DNA from: DAONBD01 sp964525485
Lineage (GTDB): Bacteria; Patescibacteriota; Gracilibacteria; UBA1369; LOWO2-01-FULL-3
NCBI GenBank assembly: GCA_964525485.1
Contig: CAZGHH010000032.1
Coordinates: forward strand, 1-10,044
Reading direction: 5' to 3'
Length of the DNA stretch: 10,044 nucleotides
Shown here: positions 1 to 5,141 of the stretch, one piece after another
Numbering within the stretch: the stretch's first letter is position 1
Layout of the letters: the number at the start of each line of letters is the position of its first letter
Notes under the pieces: model-generated
The model's database searches: none
The model's input: only the letters and a program-made list of their open reading frames with translations
What the model was told of the DNA's origin: nothing
Made by a program: the position numbers and the translations under genes

Positions 1-260
1 GATTCGATTGTTTTTGGAGCGACTTCACTGATGTCTATGATTCTTTTGTGTGTGCGCATTTCAAATTGTTCGCGTGATGGTTTGTGGACGAATGTAGATT
101 TGTTCACAGTGAATTTGTCTGTTTTTGTAGGTAGGGGAATAGGTCCTGCAATTACGGCACCTGTTCTCTCCGCTGTGTCGATGATTAATTTTGCAGTCTC
201 ATCGATGACTTTGTGATCAAAAGCTTTGATTTTGATACGAATTTTTTGGTGTGTTGCCAT
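1..260 (-). CDS. rpsJ: 30S ribosomal protein S10, N-terminal 86 codons (runs off window)
   Basis: The reading frame starts at ATG 260-258 and is open to the window edge. It gives 86 residues beginning MATHQKIRIKIKAFDHKVID. S10 is a small 30S head protein of about 100-105 residues, so roughly the last 15-20 are missing. Hallmarks are visible: the IKIKAFDH first strand, the GP(I)PLPTK turn near residues 39-46, and the loop-plus-strand SREQFEMRTHKRIIDI at 62-77, which is nearly invariant in bacterial S10. In other bacteria S10 also acts as NusE, pairing with NusB in antitermination; this is family knowledge and not tested here. It lies downstream of tuf across a 290-base structured spacer, where the S10 operon normally begins. 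No Shine-Dalgarno motif precedes the start; the 20 bases upstream are A-rich. It was identified by translating the strand directly. Identity is very secure. Confidence 0.97.
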   Translation of the reverse strand, partial: MATHQKIRIKIKAFDHKVIDETAKLIIDTAERTGAVIAGPIPLPTKTDKFTVNKSTFVHKPSREQFEMRTHKRIIDISEVAPKTIE

Positions 261-306
261 TTTTTATTGGGTTATTTTATTGTGTTAAAATTTAGTTTTT
301 CAAATA

Positions 307-368
307 AACCGAGTTTTAAATCCTCGGTTCTATAAAATTTTATAGTGGTGAAACGAATACGAGGATTT
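307..368 (-). promoter_or_regulatory. Candidate attenuator-like leader of rpsJ with two mutually exclusive hairpins
   Basis: In the minus-strand RNA, AAATCCTCG (368-360) can pair perfectly with CGAGGATTT (326-318), giving 9 bp across a 33-base spacer. The second arm also overlaps AACCGAG (329-323), which pairs perfectly over 7 bp with CTCGGTT (313-307) around a 9-base loop. Because 323-326 are shared, only one hairpin can form at a time. The downstream hairpin is followed by TATTTG (with its own last two T's, TTTATTT), a weak U-rich tail, about 46 bases before the rpsJ start. A 16-bp perfect palindrome (330-345, CTATAAAATTTTATAG) sits in the loop of the larger stem. S10 operon leaders are known to be regulated by attenuation or translational repression (L4 in E. 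coli). Assigning such a role here is inference from geometry only. Confidence 0.45.
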
Positions 369-372
369 CCTT

Positions 373-403
373 TGCGTTAATCAGAATTTGAATCTGTTTC
401 GCA
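373..403 (-). other. Stem-loop in tuf-rpsJ spacer
   Basis: Outer arms TGCG/CGCA (403-400 with 376-373 on the minus strand) enclose inner arms CAGA/TCTG (396-393 with 385-382) around a 7-base loop TTCAAAT. The inner arm and loop superficially resemble a tRNA T-arm. However, no acceptor, D or anticodon arm can be built around it, so it is called only as one element of a structured leader. Confidence 0.35.
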
Positions 404-416
404 TTGGGCCGAGCTG

Positions 417-449
417 ATAAAAACATCGACACGGACTTAGGCTTTTTAT
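417..449 (-). other. AT-rich stem-loop in tuf-rpsJ spacer
   Basis: ATAAAAA (449-443, minus strand) and TTTTTAT (423-417) form a perfect 7-bp AT stem around a 19-base loop. It could belong to the S10 leader fold, or be a weak terminator-like element ending in U's. AT-only stems of this size arise easily by chance in such a background. Confidence 0.25.
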
Positions 450-485
450 GGATCCGATATTTAATCCTAATAATTAGCTTTGAAG

Positions 486-517
486 GCCCTCCGAGGCCGA
501 ATCAGCATCCGGAGAGC
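486..517 (-). terminator. Hairpin downstream of tuf, possible terminator or mRNA 3' stabiliser without a U-tract
   Basis: On the minus strand GCTCTCCG (517-510) pairs with CGGAGGGC (493-486). This is 8 bp with one G-U pair, around a 16-base loop, starting 34 bases after the tuf stop codon. It is unusually GC-rich for this AT-rich spacer. The bases after the stem (CTTCAAAGC) lack a run of T, so it is not a standard intrinsic terminator. It may instead protect the tuf mRNA 3' end, act in Rho-dependent termination, or be part of the rpsJ leader. Confidence 0.35.
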
Positions 518-531
518 ATCTAAAAGACAAT

Positions 532-558
532 TATTACTCGACAATTTCTATTACTCGA
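532..558. repeat. Imperfect 17-base tandem duplication across the tuf stop codon
   Basis: The plus-strand 10-mer TATTACTCGA occurs at 532-541 and again at 549-558, spaced 17 bases apart. The flanking bases also match partly (GACAATT versus GATAATC). The second copy contains the tuf stop codon (TAA, with TAG immediately behind it). It looks like a small slippage duplication of the gene's last codons placed out of frame beyond the stop, so it does not alter the protein. Confidence 0.5.
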
Positions 559-1744
559 TAATCTTCGCAATTACTCCAGATCCAACTGTTCTACCGCCTT
601 CGCGGATAGCGAACCTTGTACCTGCATCAAGAGCGATAGGTGAGCCAAGTGTGACAACCATTTTTACGTTATCTCCAGGCATAACCATTTCAACGTTAGC
701 AGGTAATTCAACAGCTCCGGTAACGTCTGTAGTTCTGATGTAGAACTGTGGTTTGTATCCTTTGAAGAATGGTGTGTGGCGTCCGCCTTCATCCTTTGTA
801 AGTACGTAAACTTCTGATTCAAATTTTGTATGTGGAGTGATTGAACCTGGTTTAGCAATAACCTGACCACGTTCAATATCCTCACGTTCAACACCTCTTA
901 AAAGAAGGCCAACGTTGTCTCCGGCTTGTCCACGATCAAGTGACTTTCTGAACATCTCAACACCGGTAACAACAACTTTTTTTGTTGGTCTGATACCAAT
1001 TAATTCAACTTCGTCGTTTACATTTACGATACCTGATTCAACTCTTCCTGTTGCAACAGTTCCACGTCCTTTGATTGAGAAAACGTCCTCAACCGGCATC
1101 AAGAATGGTTTGTCTAATTCACGTTTTGGGTCTGGAACGTATGTATCTAATGTATTCAAAAGCTCTAAGATTGATTTTGCAGCTTCTGGGTCTGCTGGAT
1201 TTTCCAAAGCTTTTAAAGCTGATCCTTTTATAATAGGCGTTGTGTCTCCAGGGAATTCATATTTGTTCAAAAGTTCACGAATTTCCATTTCTGTTAATTC
1301 AGCGATTTCAGCATCAGCAACGTCCATTTTGTTCATGAATACAACGATTTGTGGAACGTTTACCTGTCTAGCCAAAAGGATGTGTTCACGAGTCTGTGGC
1401 ATAGGACCGTCTGCCGCTGAAACTACCAGGATAGCTACGTCCATTTGAGCAGCACCAGTAATCATGTTTTTGACGTAGTCGGCATGTCCCGGACAGTCTA
1501 CGTGAGCGTAGTGTCTCTTGTCTGTTTCGTACTCCTGGTGAGAAGTTGCGATAGTAATACCGCGCTCTCTCTCTTCCGGAGCGTTGTCGATTTTATCAAA
1601 GGCGATAGCTTTATTGCTTCCTTTGAAATGGTTTGCCGCCACTGTTGTGATAGCAGCTGTCAAAGTTGTTTTACCATGGTCGACGTGTCCGATGGTACCT
1701 ACGTTGACGTGAGGTTTTGATCTGTCAAATACTCCTTCAGCCAT
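551..1744 (-). CDS. tuf: Elongation factor Tu
   Basis: This 397-residue protein is full length for the family. EF-Tu-GTP delivers aminoacyl-tRNA to the ribosomal A site and hydrolyses GTP on codon recognition. GTPase motifs are intact and in order: G1 GHVDHGKT (19-26), G2 RGITIA with Thr64, G3 DCPGH (83-87, His87 being the catalytic His), G4 NKMD (138-141) and G5 GSALKAL (174-180). Domains II (about 212-305) and III (about 306-397) follow, with the typical endings TPFFKGYKPQFYIRTTDVTG and FAIREGGRTVGSGV. It begins MAEGVFDRSKPHVNVGTIGH, so the start is clear even though no Shine-Dalgarno motif precedes it. It follows fusA by 118 bases, a gap containing a promoter candidate, and precedes the rpsJ leader. 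It ends in TAA followed at once by TAG. No odd residues were seen; identity is certain. Confidence 0.99.
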   Translation of the reverse strand: MAEGVFDRSKPHVNVGTIGHVDHGKTTLTAAITTVAANHFKGSNKAIAFDKIDNAPEERERGITIATSHQEYETDKRHYAHVDCPGHADYVKNMITGAAQMDVAILVVSAADGPMPQTREHILLARQVNVPQIVVFMNKMDVADAEIAELTEMEIRELLNKYEFPGDTTPIIKGSALKALENPADPEAAKSILELLNTLDTYVPDPKRELDKPFLMPVEDVFSIKGRGTVATGRVESGIVNVNDEVELIGIRPTKKVVVTGVEMFRKSLDRGQAGDNVGLLLRGVEREDIERGQVIAKPGSITPHTKFESEVYVLTKDEGGRHTPFFKGYKPQFYIRTTDVTGAVELPANVEMVMPGDNVKMVVTLGSPIALDAGTRFAIREGGRTVGSGVIAKIIE

Positions 1745-1782
1745 AATAGTTTTTTTAAAGAATTATTAGATATATATTATGT

Positions 1783-1799
1783 GCGTTTTTGATTAACGC
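1783..1799 (-). other. Small hairpin near the predicted 5' end of tuf mRNA
   Basis: GCGTT (1799-1795, minus strand) pairs with AACGC (1787-1783) around a 7-base loop. It would lie at or immediately after the start site expected from the promoter at 1807-1835. It may protect the 5' end of tuf mRNA. It is short and low-confidence. Confidence 0.3.
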
Positions 1800-1806
1800 G
1801 GGGGTA

Positions 1807-1835
1807 ATAGTAGCGAAAACATTAGCTATAATCAA
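1807..1835 (-). promoter_or_regulatory. Candidate sigma70-type promoter for tuf
   Basis: Minus-strand TTGATT (1835-1830) is a -35 candidate. A 17-base spacer separates it from TACTAT (1812-1807), a -10 candidate. Each hexamer matches consensus at 4 of 6 positions. It lies just after the fusA stop codon, and transcription would start near 1800, giving a leader of about 55 bases. A 7-bp inverted repeat (AGCGAAA 1812-1818 / TTTCGCT 1841-1847) straddles the -35 element and touches the -10, and could be an operator. No intrinsic terminator lies between fusA and tuf, so readthrough from fusA is also expected. Confidence 0.5.
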
Positions 1836-1862
1836 GAGAATTTCGCTTTATTACGCTTTTTA

Positions 1863-3956
1863 TTATTTCGATCTTTTTTCAATGATTTCTTTCGCGACGT
1901 TTCCAGGTACTTTTTCGTAGTGTCCGAATTCCATTGTTGATGATGCGCGACCTTGTGTCATTGAACGTAAATCTGTAGTGTATCCGAACATACTTGCTAA
2001 TGGTACTTCGCATTTAATGAATTTTGCGATACCTCTGTCTCCAGTTTCTTTGATTTGTCCACGGCGAGAGTTCATATTTCCCATAACATCTCCGAAGTAT
2101 TCTTCAGGAGTTACGATCTCCACTTTCATTATAGGCTCTAGGATAACCGGATTTGCGGCCTTAGCTGCGTTTTGGAAACAGATAGAACCTGCAATCTTGA
2201 ACGCCATTTCTGAAGAGTCGACATCGTGGTACGAACCATCAAACAATTCAGCTTTGAGATCCACCATTGGATACCCTGCGAGGACACCTTTTTGCATTGC
2301 TTCTTGGATACCTTTGTCAACCGCAGGAATATATTCACGAGGAATTTTACCTCCGACGACTGAGTCAATAAATTCATAACCTTTACCCATTTCTTGTGGC
2401 ATGACTTTGAGCCATACGTGTCCGTATTGACCACGACCACCTGATTGTTTTGCGTATTTTTCTTCCATTTGGACTTCTGATTGAATTGTCTCTCTGTATG
2501 CAACCTGAGGCTGCCCGATATTGGCTTCGACTTTGAATTCTCTTCTCATACGATCAACGATGATGTCCAAGTGTAGCTCTCCCATACCTTCCAAAATTGT
2601 TTGACCGGTTTCTTCATCCGTGTGAACTCTGAATGTCGGATCTTCTTCAGCCAATTTTTGTAGAGCAATACCCATTTTTTCTTGATCGACTTTTGTTTTT
2701 GGTTCGACTGCGATAGAGATAACAGGTTCCGGGAATGTGATTGTTTCCAATACGATTTGATTTCCCATATCGCAAAGAGTGTGACCTGTAGATGTTTTCT
2801 TCAATCCTACTACTGCGGCGATGTCACCTGCGTGAACTCTTTTGATTTCTTCTCTTGCATTTGAGTGCATTTGCAGAATACGACCCATGCGTTCTTTTGT
2901 TTCAGTGTTTGAGTTCATTACATAAGATCCCGCTTCAACAATTCCTGAGTATACGCGGAAGTAGGTAAGTGTACCTACGAATGGATCTGTTGTGACTTTG
3001 AATGCCAAAGCTGAGAAAGGCTCTTCGTCAATAAGTTTTCTTTCAGCAACTTCTTCACTTCTTGGTTTTGTGCCTTTTACAGGAGGAAGATCCATCGGTG
3101 ATGGTAGGTACCAGCATATTGCATCCAACATGTGTTGAGTTCCTACGTTTTTCAACGATGATCCGCAAACGACAGGATATAGTTTATTTGCGATGACGGC
3201 TTTGCGGATACCTACTTTTAGTTCTTCAATTGTAGGCTCTTCTCCGTTTAAAAATTTCTCCATTAAACCATCATCGTGTTCAGACACTTTTTCTATCAAT
3301 AGAGCTCTTTGTTGAGCCACTTCTTCTTTCATATCTTCAGGAATTTCAACTTCTTTGATGTCTTTTCCTTTGTCTCCTTCGAAGACATATCCTTTTTGTT
3401 CTATTAAATCCACGATACCTCTGAGTTGACTTTCAGCTCCGATAGGTAGTTGAATTGCAACTGCGTTTGGAGATAGGCGTTTTAAGATAGAATCCAAACT
3501 CATTTTGAAATCTCCACCGATTTTATCCAATTTATTAATGAAAGCCATACGCGGAACAGCATATTTGTCGGCTTGTCTCCATACTGTCTCTGATTGAGGC
3601 TCTACACCTTGTGATCCATCGAAAACTACAACTCCTCCATCAAGTACGCGAAGTGAACGCTCTACTTCGGCCGTGAAATCCACGTGTCCCGGAGTATCAA
3701 TAATATTGATTCTGTATTGTTGTTCTGTGTTTCCGCGAGTTGGTTTCCAGAAACATGTTGTAGCGGCTGAAGTGATAGTGATTCCGCGCTCTCTCTCTTG
3801 TTCCATCCAGTCCATAGTTGCCTCGCCTTCGTGTACTTCTCCGATTTTGTGTGTTTTACCTGTGTAAAATAATACGCGCTCGGTTGTTGTGGTCTTACCG
3901 GCGTCGATGTGCGCAATAATTCCTATGTTGCGCAGAAAATTTAAATCTTCAGCCAT
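1863..3956 (-). CDS. fusA: Elongation factor G
   Basis: This 697-residue protein is full length for the family. EF-G is the translocase that moves tRNAs and mRNA through the ribosome using GTP, and with RRF it recycles ribosomes. The G domain carries AHIDAGKT (15-22), RGITIT (57-62), DTPGH (87-91), NKLDK (141-145) and GSS (265-267). A domain II beta-barrel follows (about 312-410). Domains III-V include EPKTKVDQEKM (418-428), ILEGMGELHLDI (454-465), the QSGGRGQYGHV loop of domain IV (504-514), the tip motif YHDVDSSEMAFK with His577, and the C-terminal TQGRASSTMEFGHYEKVP (667-684). The start MAEDLNFLRNIGIIAH matches the family. It has its own promoter and is cut off from rpsL-rpsG by a terminator. 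No Shine-Dalgarno motif is present. Identity is certain, and nothing indicates a mitochondrial or tetracycline-resistance type paralogue. Confidence 0.99.
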   Translation of the reverse strand: MAEDLNFLRNIGIIAHIDAGKTTTTERVLFYTGKTHKIGEVHEGEATMDWMEQERERGITITSAATTCFWKPTRGNTEQQYRINIIDTPGHVDFTAEVERSLRVLDGGVVVFDGSQGVEPQSETVWRQADKYAVPRMAFINKLDKIGGDFKMSLDSILKRLSPNAVAIQLPIGAESQLRGIVDLIEQKGYVFEGDKGKDIKEVEIPEDMKEEVAQQRALLIEKVSEHDDGLMEKFLNGEEPTIEELKVGIRKAVIANKLYPVVCGSSLKNVGTQHMLDAICWYLPSPMDLPPVKGTKPRSEEVAERKLIDEEPFSALAFKVTTDPFVGTLTYFRVYSGIVEAGSYVMNSNTETKERMGRILQMHSNAREEIKRVHAGDIAAVVGLKKTSTGHTLCDMGNQIVLETITFPEPVISIAVEPKTKVDQEKMGIALQKLAEEDPTFRVHTDEETGQTILEGMGELHLDIIVDRMRREFKVEANIGQPQVAYRETIQSEVQMEEKYAKQSGGRGQYGHVWLKVMPQEMGKGYEFIDSVVGGKIPREYIPAVDKGIQEAMQKGVLAGYPMVDLKAELFDGSYHDVDSSEMAFKIAGSICFQNAAKAANPVILEPIMKVEIVTPEEYFGDVMGNMNSRRGQIKETGDRGIAKFIKCEVPLASMFGYTTDLRSMTQGRASSTMEFGHYEKVPGNVAKEIIEKRSK

Positions 3957-3995
3957 TGTATATTTTGTTTAAATGTATATGAAAAAAGCGCGTGT

Positions 3996-4023
3996 ATTAT
4001 AGGGAAGGGAAGAGGAAAGTCAA
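3996..4023 (-). promoter_or_regulatory. Near-consensus sigma70-type promoter for fusA
   Basis: Minus-strand TTGACT (4023-4018; 5 of 6 to consensus) and TATAAT (4001-3996; 6 of 6) are separated by 16 bases. The spacer is entirely pyrimidine. The predicted start is near 3989, giving a leader of roughly 30 bases before the ATG at 3956. It sits directly downstream of the rpsG terminator, as expected for an independent transcription unit. This is the strongest promoter match in the window. Confidence 0.85.
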
Positions 4024-4048
4024 GATTGATATTCTATAAAAATTACAC

Positions 4049-4079
4049 AAAAAAACGAGAGCTTTTGGACTCCCGTTTT
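4049..4079 (-). terminator. Intrinsic terminator after rpsG
   Basis: On the minus strand AAAACGGGAG (4079-4070) pairs over 10 bp with CTCTCGTTTT (4061-4052), including one G-U pair, around an 8-base loop. The descending arm merges into a run of seven T's (4055-4049). The hairpin starts 35 bases after the rpsG stop. Stem plus U-tract make a canonical Rho-independent terminator, closing the rpsL-rpsG unit and separating it from fusA. Confidence 0.88.
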
Positions 4080-4114
4080 CGAATATGGTATGTGTATTTC
4101 TAATATTTTGCTAA

Positions 4115-4582
4115 CTAATACTTCGCAAAATGAGCGAAAGCTTTGTTCGCTTGAGCCATCTTCTCTGTGTCGATCTTCTTCTTGATAGCCAAGCCTTGCT
4201 CGTTAGAAGCGTCTATTAATTCTTGAGCCAATCTAGTAGCCATGTCTGCGCCTTTGCGTCCACGAGCTGCATTCAAGATCCATCTGAATGATAAAGCCAA
4301 TTGTCTGCCCGGTTTTACTTCAAACGGGATCTGGTAAACAGCGCCACCAACTCTTTTTGGTTTTACTTCGAGCTGTGGAGAAATTTTTTCGATAGCTAAT
4401 TTGAAGATTTTTTCAGGATCTTGATTGGTTTTCTTTGAGATATGTCTTAATGTGTCATTAAAAATTCTTCTTGCGATAGATTTCTTGCCTTGTTTCATTA
4501 TATAACATATGAATTTCTCCTGTGTTGGGTTAGAACTGTCAGGGATAAATGTTGTTCCTCTTCTTTTAGTTGTTGTTGGCAT
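4115..4582 (-). CDS. rpsG: 30S ribosomal protein S7
   Basis: This 155-residue protein is the usual length. S7 nucleates assembly of the 30S head by binding the 3' domain of 16S rRNA and lines the E-site region. The core motif KRVGGAVYQIPFEV (76-89), the following basic helix LSFRWILNAARGRKG, and the C-terminal KKKIDTEKMAQANKAFAHF are diagnostic. The first 25 residues (MPTTTKRRGTTFIPDSSNPT) diverge from well-known S7 proteins, but the GKKSIARRIFNDTL helix then follows in register. It starts 25 bases after rpsL, clearly in the same transcript, with no Shine-Dalgarno motif in that gap. The gap is far shorter than the E. coli rpsL-rpsG spacer that S7 binds for autoregulation, so that particular switch cannot sit here. 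It ends in TAG. Identity is certain. Confidence 0.98.
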   Translation of the reverse strand: MPTTTKRRGTTFIPDSSNPTQEKFICYIMKQGKKSIARRIFNDTLRHISKKTNQDPEKIFKLAIEKISPQLEVKPKRVGGAVYQIPFEVKPGRQLALSFRWILNAARGRKGADMATRLAQELIDASNEQGLAIKKKIDTEKMAQANKAFAHFAKY

Positions 4583-4607
4583 GTGTGGTTAAATAGGTAA
4601 GAAATGA

Positions 4608-5021
4608 TTATTTTTGTGGTTTCTTTGCGCCGTATTTAGAGCGACTTTGTTTTCTGTCTTTTACACCTTCTGCGTCAAGATTGCCTCTTAATATATGGTA
4701 ACGTACACCAGGTAGGTCACGAACTCTGCCTCCGCGGATTGCGACTACAGAGTGTTCTTGCAAATTGTGTCCTTCCCCAGGAATGTAAGCAACGACCTCC
4801 ATTTTGTTTGTAAGTCTAACACGAGCAATTTTGCGAAGAGCTGAGTTTGGTTTTTTCGGAGTTGTTGTCGTAACCTTCAAGCAAATTCCTCTTTTGATAG
4901 GGGATTTGAGATCAACTTCTCTATTTTTAAGAGTGTTGAATCCTTTCATCAAAGCCGGACGTTTTGATTTCTTTTCCGGGTTTCTTCTGGATCTTTTAAC
5001 TAATTGATTGATCGTTGGCAT
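4608..5021 (-). CDS. rpsL: 30S ribosomal protein S12 (long form, Arg at the streptomycin-resistance position)
   Basis: This 137-residue protein has the length of the long (Bacillus-type) form, with about 13 extra residues near 22-45 relative to E. coli. S12 sits at the decoding centre and controls translational accuracy. It begins MPTINQLVKRSRRNPEKK and carries the invariant TTTTPKKPNSALRK (51-64), GEGHNLQEHSVV (82-93) and LPGVRYH (103-109), then the C-terminal KDRKQSRSKYGAKK. Lys56 matches E. coli Lys43 (counting Met). At the position of E. coli Lys88 the codon is CGT, giving Arg101 in GGRVRDLPG. The Asp that is methylthiolated in E. coli is kept as Asp102. It is first in an rpsL-rpsG unit preceded by a leader hairpin and a candidate promoter. 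No Shine-Dalgarno motif is present. Identity is certain. Confidence 0.99.
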   Translation of the reverse strand: MPTINQLVKRSRRNPEKKSKRPALMKGFNTLKNREVDLKSPIKRGICLKVTTTTPKKPNSALRKIARVRLTNKMEVVAYIPGEGHNLQEHSVVAIRGGRVRDLPGVRYHILRGNLDAEGVKDRKQSRSKYGAKKPQK

Positions 5022-5059
5022 GTAGTAGTAAAGTGTAAAATCTTATTAAGGGCGTGAAG

Positions 5060-5093
5060 AGGCAAAACAGGAATTGACTCCCTGATTTTGCCT
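5060..5093 (-). promoter_or_regulatory. Strong stem-loop in the rpsL leader / after rpoC
   Basis: On the minus strand AGGCAAAA (5093-5086) pairs with TTTTGCCT (5067-5060). After a single unpaired T, CAGG (5084-5081) pairs with CCTG (5071-5068). A further G-U and A-U pair can extend this to leave a 5-base apical loop, for about 14 bp in all. The sequence after the stem (CTTCACGCCC) has no U-run, so it is not a standard intrinsic terminator. It lies 38 bases upstream of the rpsL start and downstream of a promoter candidate, so a place in the rpsL 5' leader is likely. A ribosomal-protein autoregulatory site, an mRNA processing site or an rpoC 3' stabiliser are all possible. Confidence 0.6.
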
Positions 5094-5107
5094 GTTTGCT
5101 GCGCCAT

Positions 5108-5134
5108 GTTATATGAGAGAAAAAAGAATTGCAA
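5108..5134 (-). promoter_or_regulatory. Candidate promoter for rpsL-rpsG
   Basis: Minus-strand TTGCAA (5134-5129, 4 of 6 to consensus) and TATAAC (5113-5108, 5 of 6) are separated by 15 bases, which is shorter than ideal. The spacer is 14 of 15 pyrimidines, resembling the all-pyrimidine spacer of the fusA promoter. Transcription would start near 5101 and include the 5060-5093 hairpin in an 80-base leader. Confidence 0.45.
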
Positions 5135-5141
5135 GCGAATT

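Noticed and set aside
31..216. Plus-strand open frame of 61 codons near the window start
   Set aside because: It lies antisense to rpsJ, which has unmistakable S10 residues. The plus-strand translation has no recognisable features.
380..400. T-arm-like sequence (CAGA-TTCAAAT-TCTG on the minus strand), possible tRNA or tmRNA end
   Set aside because: No matching acceptor strand, D arm or anticodon arm could be built around it, and the usual G-C pair closing the T-loop is absent.
451..490. Possible S10 operon promoter (TTCAAA-15-TAAATA on the minus strand)
   Set aside because: Both hexamers match only 4 of 6 positions and the spacer is short. Matches of this quality are common in AT-rich spacers.
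915..1448. Long plus-strand open frame (177 codons) opposite tuf
   Set aside because: It is a shadow of the strongly biased tuf coding frame. The Ser/Thr-rich translation resembles no protein, and EF-Tu is certain on the other strand.
1560..3799. Identical 16-base sequence in tuf (1560-1575) and fusA (3784-3799)
   Set aside because: Both encode the homologous ERERG switch I motif of translational GTPases with the same codons. This is conservation plus codon preference, not a repeat element.
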